64,000 bases of DNA, from contig JAVGWX010000013.1 in the NCBI GenBank assembly GCA_036924085.1, forward strand, positions 55,622,336-55,686,335, given 5' to 3'. The position numbers were made by a program, and so were the translations under genes. Shown here one piece after another: positions 1 through 10,389 of the stretch (positions are counted from its first letter, which is position 1; each line of letters begins with the position of its first letter). The notes under the pieces were generated by a model. It saw only the letters and a program-made list of their open reading frames with translations, made no database searches and was not told the DNA's origin. The DNA comes from Ariolimax columbianus. Taxonomy: Eukaryota > Mollusca > Gastropoda > Stylommatophora > Arionidae.

Positions 1-459
1 CCATAGGGTCACATATCATATGTTTCTATCCTGCCTTAGCTGTCATTCCCGACATTGCGTGGGATAGTTAAACTAGTACATATTTCATTTTTAGCACCTC
101 CTTTCCCTGTCCTCTCAATGTGTGACATTTAACACATTCTTTCAAGTTATGTCGAACCTGTTCCCCCATCTACTCAACCTGCCAACCCATCACCATATCT
201 TCTTCCTCAATCTGTCCATTCCCTCACCCATCTCTCCCACCCTCACCCCATTTATGCGCCCCCCCCCCCTCCCTTGCAGCAATCTCTCCCCTTTCAACAT
301 GTCCATGCACTCATCTTTATCTTGCCTCTCAAACATATCTCTCACATTTCTTACTCACCTCAAACCACCAATCTCCTTAGCAATCTCTCCCTCCCCAATC
401 CATCAAACAGTCTATCTGCTTAACCAATTCACACATCATACCAGCTCTTCTGAAACCAA

Positions 460-464
<5 letters not shown>

Positions 465-530
<66 letters not shown>
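465..530. repeat. (CT)n microsatellite
   Basis: An uninterrupted CT run of about 33 units inside a C/T-rich stretch (about 120-530). The open frame read through it on the + strand is low-complexity Ser/Leu and is not taken as a gene. Confidence 0.95.
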
Positions 531-534
<4 letters not shown>

Positions 535-549
535 CACACTTTCCTCTAC

Positions 550-615
550 CCATATGGTCAAATGGAGAGACATGTTTAGACAACCTTACAACCAATCTTT
601 GCACTGATCTACTAG
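550..615 (+). mobile_element. LINE-C 3' end fragment
   Basis: The segment reads VKWRDMFRQ followed by a stop, the C-terminal end of the LINE family called LINE-C here (other copies at 7655-8430, 12650-13240 and 34255-35240). Only the 3' tip is present, so this is a 5'-truncated or eroded insertion. It carries no function of its own. Confidence 0.55.
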
Positions 616-940
616 ATTGTAGTGATTATGTCCATGGAAAGTATATAGCCAGCGCCATTTTTAGCACAGACAGACATAATGCTGTCAATGGCTTCCAGCA
701 TTCAAAATTGGAGTGTGAACTATTTGCAATAGGTATAGATTGATATAAGTTACGGCAGTAACCAGAATTGAGTAGAAAGATAGGCTGAATTGTTATACAG
801 ACCAAATGAAGTACTCAAGAACATCAGTGTAGCTCCCTACATTATTCAGCTTCACCAAAACTTCAATTTCTCAAGATAGTGTGTGTTAGTTTTTGTTCAT
901 TTATTTTTAAATGCCATTGTATGGTCTAAAATTTGTAGAA

Positions 941-1040
941 TCAACACGAGCTTAAATTAGTGAGGTGTTTCTCAAAGGTCCATAGGACGAAGTCATCTGC
1001 ATAGAGGGAGTTATGAGCCTCTAGTGACATTTGTCCATAA
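941..1040 (-). mobile_element. I/Nimb-like LINE relic: YADD box of the reverse transcriptase
   Basis: The minus strand reads SLYADDFVLWTFEKHL, the catalytic YADD box (motif C) of a non-LTR reverse transcriptase. The preceding part of the same enzyme lies at 1553-1760, with a + strand CR1-like LINE between the two. The layout suggests that the CR1-like element inserted into this older LINE. The fragment is non-functional. Confidence 0.65.
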
Positions 1041-1042
1041 CT

Positions 1043-1553
1043 GATTGGAGTACTGTGTACGGGTGTGGAGTCCTTATCGTAGAGGAGATATAAACATGAT
1101 GGACAGAATACAACGAAGAGCGACACAGCTGATAGTCGGATTCCAGAATTACAGTTATGAGGAAAAACTCAGAAAAACCGGCCTACAGTGTCTAGAAGAG
1201 AGAAGAATTCATGGTGACTTAATACAGGTTTATAAGATGATCAGAGGAATGGATAAATTAGACTATAACAAGTTGTTTTTTTTAAAATACAGCCACCCAC
1301 AAGAATAAGAGGGCATAGCTACAAGTTGACTAAAGAGAGGTCCAGGTTAGATATTAGGAAATATTTTTTAGTCAGAGAGTGGTGAATGCTTAAAATGCAT
1401 TGCCAGGGGAAGTAGTGGAGGCAGGGACGGTTAATGCATTTAAGAATAAATTGGATGTGCATAGCTTTTAGAGCAAGGTGATGTAAATTAAACTAGTTGT
1501 ATACAGATTCTGCAGGGTCTTCTAAACCAGTATAAAGACGTTAAGTTAAGTAT
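1043..1553 (+). mobile_element. CR1/L2-like LINE, 3' end (5'-truncated)
   Basis: The open frame reads MEYCVRVWSPYRRGDI and then an IQRRATQLI segment, typical of the C-terminal part of CR1/L2-type reverse transcriptases. The 3' end carries a short GTTAAGTTAAG tail, as in the copy at 10390-11605. The frame breaks after about 90 codons. It sits between two halves of a minus-strand LINE (941-1040 and 1553-1760). Confidence 0.75.
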
Positions 1554-1760
1554 AATGTCATTTATATACATGAGGAACAGTGTTGGGGAGAGAACTCCAC
1601 CTTGAGGGACACCATGTTTAATCATTTCTTTTTTGTACTGGTTTGCCCATGTACTTGCACTCTAGCTGTTCTGTCTTCTAGATAATAGCTGATCTAAAAG
1701 AGTGCCACATGCAAAACTTCTACTCCATTTACAAATGTTAAGGGAAGAGGATACACAGTT
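1553..1760 (-). mobile_element. I/Nimb-like LINE relic: RT motif B region
   Basis: The minus strand reads IKHGVPQGGVLSPTLFLMY followed by INDI, motif B of a non-LTR reverse transcriptase. It closely resembles the better preserved element at 24929-27372. With 941-1040 it forms one relic interrupted by a CR1-like insertion. Confidence 0.65.
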
Positions 1761-3399
1761 AACACAAGTTTTACAGATATTTGATATTCATATAACTGTG
1801 AATGTCTGAAATGAGCAAACACACTTAAGAGACTTGAGGGGCACTCTATGCTTCAATGGTCTAGAGAAAAAAAGGCTATAACAAATAAATTTTACAGTAT
1901 AGATGACGGAAAGTAGCAACAAAAACCCTGAAATTGCAAATACAATAGCCAATATCATTAACTACAAACTTGCCATTATGGAAAATAAAATGCTTTACAT
2001 AATACAAATGGGATATTCTGCACATTTGGAAGGGAAAAAACAATCAAATCATAGAAGAATTGAAAGTGCATAGCCTCAAATCTATATTAATCATAAATTT
2101 CCACACAATACCAGGACACATGTACATACTGATGACTTGACTGAGAGCATTGTTAAAAACGTGGGAGGTAACAAAGTTATTCAATTTAAACAAATGAAGC
2201 TCACTCAGCAAAAATTGCCATTGGGCGATACTGCAACACCTTCCATCTTAAACAATGGTCCTGCAACTGGCAGCAGAACTATTTATCAAATGTAACTCAC
2301 AGGCAGATATTCAGATAGTTGTCTTCACTTATGTCTTCTTGGTGATAACCACAATGAAGAGTTTACAGTATACTAGCACTTGAGAGAATTAATCATGCAC
2401 ACTTAAACAGAGCACCATTGGTGTGGATATTTGATTGCTATCAAAGAAGAAGAAGTAGAATGTCCACATGTTGGACTATTTGAAATGTGCATCTAGTAAG
2501 CCATACATGTCCAACTTGTTATTTTTATATTAAACCTACAGCTGTATAGTGACTCGCTGATTTACCTTAGTAAGTGCACAGAACAAAACCTAGCCATACT
2601 TGAGAGATTCAGTAAACAGCAGCACACCATTCAACCAAATGACTTTCAAAGACATTCCTCATATGGCAAGTATCATGTTTTATGGTGCACAGGCAGACAT
2701 TCTTATTAACAGTTCCAGTCTGTGACATTTTTTTAAGTGTTTCTGTAATCACATTTATTTTTGTTAAATTTCCTGATCTAACTCTGTGTGCTAAACAGAT
2801 TTAAATGAATTTATCCAACCAACAGAGAGTGTTGGATTTGTAGCAATTTAAACCATATTTTTAACATAGTAGATAAGTATATTTATAATTTTTATACATG
2901 GTTACACATAAGTTTATAAATGAACACAACAAATTATTTGAAATATCTACTCCATAGAGTCAGTAATTGAATCATATAATTAAATTAGAATGGGTAGTTA
3001 GCCATAAGTTTGATGGTTTTCAATCATTTTTTTCTGTCTATACGTGTATACCATATTATCCAACAAAGTTTTGTTGTTACATTTTTAAAAAAATGTAATT
3101 TACCAGATACAGGTGTCTAACCACTGTTGTCTCAATGTTTCTCATAACCTGGAAGGTTTGTTGTTGTTGGGGTATCACAGCTCACTGAAATATGAATTGT
3201 CTATTTTCACAACAGTTTGTCCATTAGCAGTGTTGCTGTCTCTTTCAAGGTTTTTTACATCCATTTCTGAACATTATTTGTCCAGTGCTTCCAAGGTCTT
3301 CATCTTGTTATGTTTCCCAGATTTTTCCCTTGTGTACAAATTTTGATAACTAATTTTATCTTGATACATAACTGTAATCATTAAACTTTGCATGTTTTT
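1761..3399. other. AT-rich stretch, nothing recognised
   Basis: Stop codons are dense in all frames and no long array, RNA gene or recognisable transposon motif was seen. Upstream exons of the PLAT gene could be hidden here if short, but none could be supported. Confidence 0.5.
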
Positions 3400-4090
3400 A
3401 CAACACTCAGGTGGTCTTTATATGATCTGATATTCTGATTGATTGTTATTCATATGTTGACATTTGAGATATGATCCTTGTAGATTCCTTCTGAGAATGT
3501 GTCTGAAGCATCTAATCTCCATTGCTTGGTTTTTTTTCCATTCCAAGTCAGCATTTGATGTTAACGTATTACACACATAAATGTGTACAGAGAAAATCAG
3601 GGCCTGTATTAAATTGATCTTAATTTTAGCAATATGTTTTTATTTTCCCATATTGGCCATAGTGTTGTGAGAATTGAAGTTTGTGCGACCCTTGTTCTTA
3701 ATTATGTTCTTGTGCGATCTTCTTTAATTATAGATCCCAGATCTAGAACTGTTTTATTGTCTCCAATTTATGTACATTTTCATTGATTCCCTCTTTGTTA
3801 TATGTCATAAGTTGAGTCATTGCTGTGTTGATTTCTAGTTGTTAATGCCTGCCTTTTCCAGCTCCAGCAAGTGTAAATATGTCAACTGCAACTGCAAGTT
3901 TTTAATCATGTGTTCTCCTACGATTATAGTTTGTAATTGCTATCGAAAGCTTGTGTCATTATTTTTTCCAGGAATAAATTTAACAGTCTGTGTGATAGCA
4001 AGAAGCCTTGTCTCACTTCAGCTACACCAGTTCAAAATCCAGCTTGATCTTCCGCTAAAATATTTCATAATGGGGGTGTAACCTATTCAG
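3400..4090 (-). mobile_element. Decayed LINE reverse transcriptase relic
   Basis: The minus strand gives degraded pieces such as AMEIRCFRHILR near 3480-3530, the 'ExRCLRRIL' block common at the C-terminus of LINE reverse transcriptases. The neighbouring sequence has the feel of an antisense RT with many stops. The limits are approximate and the family was not identified. Confidence 0.4.
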
Positions 4091-4564
4091 TATGATCTTG
4101 AGTCTAATCATCATTTTATTTAAAAATCAAGAATTCTGTTATTAATATCAAGTAGAACAATCAATCCAATCAGTGTAAAGCCTACAACCTGGTAATTTAT
4201 AATTGACAGCACTAGAAAAATCTCTGTTGGTTTGCTATAATGAATAAGTATTCTACAGTTTTCTAACACAATGAGGTTACAATTTTTAAAATATCAACTG
4301 ATAATCTTTTAGATTTAAAAAATAAATGATTGCATAGTTAGAAGTTAGGATTATATTTGCTTGACAAAACCAATACATTTCTACTGGTTTATTAATATGA
4401 AATAAATAAACCAAAAAAATTAAGTTTTCATGAGTTTTCATAGCTAACGCACATGTAAATGTATTTATCGAAGACTAAACAAAGGAAAATGACACCAATG
4501 AAAACATAAATTTCAGCCAAATTAATTTCATATTTAAATAATGAGTAGTTGAATATTTAGTTCT
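4091..4564. other. AT-rich intronic/intergenic stretch
   Basis: No open frame of note, no array and no recognised element. Confidence 0.5.
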
Positions 4565-4668
4565 TTCTGGTGTTTGTCCTGAACACGACATTGTGATGTT
4601 GTGTCATAGTTTACAGTGAGACTGTGATATCTGCACCTTTCAGCATTCTATTTCAACACAGTATTTTA
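4565..4668 (-). mobile_element. SINE-like 3' body fragment (GAA-tail family)
   Basis: Read on the minus strand it matches the 3' module seen at 21755-22055, 44903-45031 and 49085-49260: a segment like AAAGGTGCAGATATCACAG, then CTGTAAACTATGACACAAC. It is truncated at both ends compared with the 21.8-kb copy. Confidence 0.6.
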
Positions 4669-5010
4669 TTTAACCAGCTCATTCATTGTGCTACATCTTT
4701 GGCATCAGACACCTACTCATTGAGTATAAAGCATTTGAAGGCACAAGAAAAAGATTGTAACAAGTGCCACCGACAATTCGGAATACACTGAAAGCACAAT
4801 TAAACAACTGAAGAAATTTATTTATATAAGAATGACATTGGGCTGCCAAGAGCAAGCTTGCTCAGCATATATGGGATAGCAGCAACAACAACAACATGCA
4901 CATACCACACTTCATAGAATGTGAATAGTTGGTCCTGAATATCACATGGAAATGTGTGTTTGTCCAACTTTGGGAGAAAGAATACATTGTCTACATTTAA
5001 ATTTCACCAG

Positions 5011-5124
5011 GACAATCTTCTCTGATGGACTTTGGTTTGGACTTTGCTCCCAGAGATACTTTCAGCTCTCTAGCTAGATCATCTGTCCTAGATGATGATT
5101 CATCTTCAGCTGTGTCAATCTCAG
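5011..5124 (+). CDS. LOXHD1: LOXHD1-like gene, predicted exon 1 of those visible (linker before PLAT 1)
   Basis: A 114-base exon with a good acceptor (TTTCACCAG) and donor (CAG|GTAAAA). It is open in only one frame, which gives a Ser/Asp-rich, hydrophilic stretch beginning QSSLMDFGLDFAPRD. It starts with two bases of a split codon and ends with one base (G). The following exon at 8662 begins with exactly the two bases needed to complete that codon, and this phase match is the main reason for the call. No domain is recognised; in tandem-PLAT proteins such stretches are linkers. Because it begins in phase 1, at least one more exon must lie upstream. It is less certain than the PLAT exons, since it has no domain support. 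Confidence 0.6.
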
Positions 5125-5380
5125 GTAAAAGTACCATTGTTTTAGAAGGGAAAAGCTGATAAACTTAATATTTCACTCTTCTGTCATTTGCTGTTTTGTT
5201 TATTGTTGCTACTTCTTGTCAGGCAACTGTGTGTGTCTATAAAGATTGACATTTCTATGGTTATTTTTATAGTGCACTTTATGTATTCCCTAACGTGTGT
5301 ATCAACCATATATATATATGTATGGCTACTTGTATTCTTCACCTGTCAGAATACTGTAGGACATAGTTCTTCATCCTAAT

Positions 5381-5850
5381 CCATTCAAGCCTTTCTCTAC
5401 AAGACATTCCTTTCATTCTCTCCTTATCCATTCAAGCCTTTCTCTACAAGACATTCCTTTCATTCTCTCCTTATCCATTCAAGCCTTTCTCTACAAGACA
5501 TTCCTTTCATTCTCTCCTTATCCATTCAAGCCTTTCTCTACAAGACATTCCTTTCATTCTCTCCTTATCCATTCAAGCCTTTCTCTACAAGACATTCCTT
5601 TCATTCTCTCCTTATCCATTCAAGCCTTTCTCTACAAGACATTCCTTTCATTCTCTCCTTATCCATTCAAGCCTTTCTCTACAAGACATTCCTTTCATTC
5701 TCTCCTTATCCATTCAAGCCTTTCTCTACAAGACATTCCTTTCATTCTCTCCTTATCCATTCAAGCCTTTCTCTACAAGACATTCCTTTCATTCTCTCCT
5801 TATCCATTCAAGCCTTTCTCTACAAGACATTCCTTTCATTCTCTCCTTAT
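5381..5850. repeat. 47-bp minisatellite, 10 copies, essentially identical
   Basis: The unit begins CCATTCAAGCCTTTCTCTAC and repeats exactly ten times with no difference that I could see, then stops at TTATCATAC. It lies in the intron after the 5011-5124 exon. The lack of divergence between copies points to recent expansion or homogenisation. Confidence 0.97.
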
Positions 5851-6100
5851 CATACATTTTCTGCTACCCTTCCTTTCTGCGTGTTCTTTTTTGTGTATTT
5901 TTTTATGGGCGTGACAAAAGGCTTAGGAAATTGTAGTTAATGAATGAGATCAAGAAATGTGAACAGATTATGATTTCTTTTGGTTTCTTTATATTCTTTG
6001 TTTATATGTACACTACTTTTATCTTTTTGTCTGGTCTTAGTAAATGTCTTTGAAGTGGAAAATGGGGAACTTTGAGCAGGAGTTGATGTATAAGTCAACA

Positions 6101-6137
6101 GGGGGCGGGGGGTGGGGGGGGGGGGGGGGTGGGGGGG
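6101..6137. repeat. Poly-G-rich run
   Basis: Nearly continuous G with a few T and C. Such a run can form G-quadruplexes and is prone to sequencing-length error. Confidence 0.85.
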
Positions 6138-6252
6138 CTTTGTGCTCATGTTCATTCTTTCTTCTGAGTATGTGTTCTGCCCACCGATGTTTTGCCTTGT
6201 TTGCATGAACAGCTGCATCACTGCCAATGGTAATTGCTGTTGGTCGGAATTG

Positions 6253-6858
6253 TCGAAGTTCTGCATGCTCTGGTTGCAGAGAATAAGGTTGACAATGGGT
6301 TTTTCGAAGTTCTGCATGTTCTGGTTGCAGAGAATAAGGTTGACAATGGGTTTCTCGAAGTTCTGCATGTTCTGGTTGCAGAGAATAAGGTTGACAATGG
6401 GTTTCTCGAAGTTCTGCATGCTCTGGTTGCAGAGAATAAGGTTGACAATGGGTTTTTCGAAGTTTTGCATGTTCTGGTTGCAGAGAATAAGGTTGACAAT
6501 GGGTTTCTCGAAGTTCTGCATGTTCTGGTTGCAGAGAATAAGGTTGACAATGGGTTTTTCGAAGTTCTGCATGCTCTGGTTGCAGAGAATAAGGTTGACA
6601 ATGGGTTTCTCAAGAGAGGACTTGGTCACTTGCAGTTTCTTGTCGAAGTTTTGCATGTTCTGGTTGCAGAGAATAAGGTTGACAATGGGTTTCTCGAAGT
6701 TCTGCATGTTCTGGTTGCAGAGGATAAGGTTGACAATGGGTTTCTCAAGAGAGGACTCGGTCATTTGCAGTTTCTTGTCGAAGTTTTGCATGTTCTGGTT
6801 GCAGAGAATAAGGTTGACAATGGGTTTCTCAAGAGAGGACTTGGTCACTTGCAGTTTG
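6253..6858. repeat. 51-bp minisatellite derived from a LINE coding segment
   Basis: The unit begins CGAAGTTCTGCATGCTCTGG and is 51 bases long. A longer variant carries an extra segment starting CAAGAGAGGACTTGGTC. Because 51 is a multiple of three, every strand has long open frames (up to 303 codons on the minus strand), but these are only the repeat read through. On the minus strand the longer unit reads KLQVTKSSLEKPIVNLILC, resembling the 'KLQVTQRxMER' block that follows the tyrosine-cysteine region in some LINE reverse transcriptases. The LINE relic directly beside it (6860-7060) supplies the preceding block. Confidence 0.9.
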
Positions 6859-6859
6859 T

Positions 6860-7060
6860 TCTCTACTGTTTTTTAAGTTTTTAAGTGCCCATGTTTCAGT
6901 AGCATAGCACATTGCAGGGATCACTGTGGAGTTGAATTTCTTCATTAAATTATGTATTATACTGTTATTGTCAATAAATGATTTAAGAAACCAAACTTGA
7001 TCAAAACTGACATTTTCCAATAAATTATTTGTGAACACATAAATATTTTGTGCCTGAAAA
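6860..7060 (-). mobile_element. LINE reverse transcriptase C-terminal relic
   Basis: The minus strand reads FNSTVIPAMCYATETWALK, the conserved 'LxYGxETW' block near the end of the RT domain in many LINEs. It runs in order straight into the 51-bp minisatellite, whose unit resembles the next block of the same protein. Upstream the frame decays. Confidence 0.65.
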
Positions 7061-7489
7061 ATGTGCATTAGCTAGCAATCCAAAACATTGTGTATATTTA
7101 AATCTATTAATGCTATTTTAGGACTTATGGACCAGTAAGTTTGTTTTAATCCATTTCAGCTCCTGTCAGTCACTGCTATTTGTGCTCAACCCTGGACCAA
7201 CATCGTAGGCATTTACTGACACTGGTTTGAATTTTTATCTATTTGTAGCTTAATACTACATGCATCTAAAATTCTATTAAAGATATTTAAAGAGAAAATT
7301 GATGGCAAGATAGAGGAGGGACTGAAAGATAACTACTTTGAATTTCGCAAGGCGAAGGTACATGGCATGCCGGCGCATCATTGCCTCTTCTAGCATAAAG
7401 AATAATCAATCAGGGATGATCAGAACCCTTTGATCTAAACCTCTGGAGCAAACTTTAGTGACTAGTGCAGCCAGTTTCCAAGTCTGCCA

Positions 7490-7590
7490 CGTGGAGGGGG
7501 AAAAGGGTCTTGGTCAGCTATGATTCACTGACCCTGATGCAAGCAGCCAGCTATGAGTCGCTGGCTGCTGTCAGCTCATGCGCTGCTGCA
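7490..7590. repeat. Dispersed repeat, copy 1
   Basis: A segment running through GATGCAAGCAGCCAGCTATG recurs near 38985-39060 with the same flanking words (GGTCTTGGTCAG versus GGCCTTGGTCAG). The family is not identified. It may be part of a SINE or LINE untranslated region. Confidence 0.6.
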
Positions 7591-7779
7591 TCTTGGCCAT
7601 AAGAAGATCCAATGACTATGCCCTCACTGAGATTGGCACACAAAGACCAATATTGAAAATATTACAAAAGTGAAGATTGAGTTGGCTGGGACACAATATG
7701 TGACATAAATGTCTTCTACAGAATATACTAGGCAAGATCCAGGTGGTGACCAAGACTCAACTTTACATCCTAGGCATCT

Positions 7780-7998
7780 CTTAAGCCTTCTATCACCCAG
7801 GGGTGCATTATTCCATTAACCAACCCTTGCCAAGCAGCTCTGTCCTGTGCAATCTTTCCACTTCTTTCCAGCTTTTTCCTGTTTTCTTTACTTCTGCCTC
7901 CAGATCTCGCCTCCATGTATTCCTTGGTCTGCCTATACCTCTGCTTCCTTGGGGGTTCCATGACAGGGATTGCCTGGTGATACTGGCCTAGGGCTTTC
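7780..7998 (-). mobile_element. LINE-B 3' end, nested inside LINE-C
   Basis: The minus-strand open frame (7961-7770) reads KIAQDRAAWQGLVNG, the C-terminal block of a common LINE family. Its flanks carry TAGGCATCTC (left) and TATGCATCTC (right), a likely 10-bp target-site duplication with one mismatch, which supports insertion into the LINE-C copy. Confidence 0.7.
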
Positions 7999-8071
7999 TT
8001 AATGTATGCATCTCAGACAGGCTGAGGCATTAAAGTACAAACCCATGCTGAAATGAATAGAGCTGCAGAGG

Positions 8072-8400
8072 ATAAGGTCCAAAAGGAGAGACATGCTCAG
8101 ACAATCTCAGGACTGATCAACCAGATGATAGAGTCAAATGGAGAGACATGTTCAGACAATCTCAGGACTGATCAACCAGATGATAGAGTCAAATGGAGAG
8201 ACATGTTCAGACAATCTCAGGACTGATCAACCAGATGATAGAGTCAAATGGAGAGACATGTTCAGACAATCTCAGGACTGATCAACCAGATGATAGAGTC
8301 AAAAGGAGAGACATGTTCAGACAATCTCAGGACTGATCAACAAGATGATAGAGTCAAATGGAGAGACATGTTCAGACAATCTTACAAACCAGTCTTAGGA
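8072..8400. repeat. 55-bp minisatellite derived from the LINE-C 3' end
   Basis: About six copies of a unit that includes GTCAAATGGAGAGACATGTT and ends at CAACCAGAT. Units start at 8127, 8182, 8237, 8292 and 8347. The same words occur once at the end of other LINE-C copies (550-615, 12650-12700, 34281-34360), so the array is an amplification of a LINE 3' end. Confidence 0.93.
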
Positions 8401-8661
8401 CTGATCAACCAGAGGATGATGTTGTAGCAGTTTTTAAATTCTCTTTTCAGTGTGAGTGAAACAGAAAATTACTCACAACAATCAATATTTGTGGTGAAGT
8501 TGGCATGAAGATGTCAGATAAGCCCACTTTCCTTATCTTATTTACAAGTATTATTTTAAAAAATGACATGAATTCAAAGATATGTAGCATTTTGATTTAC
8601 ATACAACAGAACTATATTTGAGCTATATGTGCTAATAATATGTGTATTTATGACTAGTCAG

Positions 8662-8822
8662 CAGAGAAATCAAAGAAACTTCCTAGACCAAGAACATGCT
8701 ACATAGCACCTCGTCCAAGAGTGAGGCCTAAAAAGATTGAGGAACCTCAAGCAGTGTATGATAGCAGTTACAGGGTGGCTGTCTGGACAGGAAACAAACC
8801 TGATGCTACCACAGATACCAGT
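8662..8822 (+). CDS. LOXHD1: LOXHD1-like gene exon: linker and start of PLAT domain 1
   Basis: The exon lies between an acceptor at TAGTCAG and a donor AGT|GTAAGC. An alternative acceptor three bases downstream would leave the phase unchanged. The frame gives a basic linker (PRPRTCYIAPRPRVRPKKIE) and then YRVAVWTGNKPDATTDTS, the first beta strand of a PLAT (lipoxygenase-homology, LH2) domain. The exon ends in phase 0 just before IYITIKG in the next exon, so the intron splits the domain at the usual strand 1/strand 2 junction. PLAT domains bind lipids or membrane proteins, and in LOXHD1 they form a long array in the hair-cell cytoplasm. The usual GTDA motif is altered here to TTDTS. Confidence 0.85.
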
Positions 8823-8874
8823 GTAAGCACAAACAGCATCTTGCATTGTCAATGCATTCACATTTAGCAAGTAA

Positions 8875-10389
8875 CCCTAAATAATATTCTGTGAAAGTTG
8901 GTAATTTTAATGTATTAACAATAGATCTCACTTAACTCATTCACTCTTGAATATTGTTGACCTACTGACACATTTATTTATATGATGTAAAACTCCTACA
9001 CAATATCCCATACTTGAGACCAATTTGTCTACAGGAAGGTTTGGCTGACATTGTCACATGTTATATTTCCAAACTGTTCACAAGTAAATGCACAATTAAA
9101 TGAAGACATTAGACATGTGGAGCCATCTAGATATGTGTTGAAAGGATTATATTGCATACATTTTTGTTATCAACAAAAAAAACTATAATTTCTTTTTGAA
9201 TCACCAGTAAATGATACAGCTGTTTACCAATATATAAATGCAACAATTACTTAATATTGAAGATAATGCACGTGGGAAGATGTCCTTCAAGTTTTATGTA
9301 ATTATGTGCAAACATAATTGTGAAGTGGAAAAATTACTATTATTTTTAGAACCAAATAAGAAATTACTACATTTTCACAAAGACACCACACGGTTGGTAG
9401 AAAACTTCTTAGGAAATGAATAGCTGATCATCCAGACTTCCTATCAGAAGTATATTTATAAACTGAAGAAAATATGGTATACAGGAAGTCTGGTATAGAG
9501 AAAGTTTGGTATTATAGTAAAATAGTCATAAAAGCCAATATGTTGGTTCTGTGACATTTTGAGAAAGTTCATGAGCTGAGACATTAGCTTGCCAGACTTC
9601 TCCCACTCATGTATGCACTGTAAACAAATCAAGCACAAATTATCTCACTATTTTGTGTAACAGACATATTTCTGAATGGATAAGTAGAAAGACATGTAAG
9701 AGTTCCAAAGTAAAACATTTAGTAAACAAACAGATGTGTTACACAGAGATATTCATCAATTTTTTGCAATAGGGAGGTGGAAGGAAGGAGCATCAAGCAT
9801 CACTTTGCCGTAATTCTATTCAGATATTGATAGAGTATGCCAGTCAGTCTGTCTTACTGGGTACATATTCTTTTTAGGCATTGTATTGAAACACTGCAAG
9901 CACTTCAAATATCAAGCTAATCTATAGATTTAGACACAGAAAAAGCGGTCACAAATTATCAGCTAAATCAGAAATCAGGAAAAATATGGAAGCAGTCAGA
10001 AGAACTTTGAGAAAAGGACATCACAATTCAAACTCCTAACGGATGTTTTGTGTTTGAAAATAGTCCTAATCATAAGAAATTATTGCAGGATAAATAAAGA
10101 GTAACTGAAGACACGCAGTCCAACATACCATACCCATCACTGACTCACAGGTCAAGTCCTCTGTGCTCTAACCTAGATGAAGTTCTCTCTCCATGAGCCT
10201 AAACCACAGGCATAACACACACAGTAGAGTTTTCACTTGCAATCATAGCAACAAATATCAAACTGCACCAGTCTACACAGACTTGACAAGGACAGTCGCA
10301 ACTACTAGAATAGTTTACACATCCAATGCTATAATTACAGAACAAAACGCACACTGACATGCATACAGCGGGATTAAGATAAATCTTTA
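8875..10389. other. Intron sequence, nothing recognised
   Basis: AT-rich and without arrays, RNA genes or transposon motifs. The short open frames (for example 9238-9423) show no recognisable domain. Confidence 0.5.

Larger units (their letters stand above)
7655..8430 (+). mobile_element. LINE-C relic (RT C-terminus), split by a LINE-B insertion
   Basis: At 7670-7770 it reads LSWLGHNM, then LLQNILGKIQ, matching the LINE-C copies at 12.8 and 34.4 kb. The family resumes at about 8000 with ATLKYKPMLK and RDMLRQS. The gap is occupied by a minus-strand LINE-B piece (7780-7998). The 3' tip of this copy has expanded into the 55-bp array at 8072-8400. Confidence 0.65.

Noticed and set aside
122..607. 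161-codon + strand frame
   Set aside because: It runs through a C/T-rich low-complexity region and a CT microsatellite.
2776..2860. Short candidate upstream exon after CTAAACAG
   Set aside because: It has a short open stretch, a poor donor and no domain, so nothing supports it beyond the AG.
5937..6876. Long open frames (up to 303 codons) on both strands
   Set aside because: They are readings of the 51-bp array, whose unit is divisible by three, and no start or splice context supports them.
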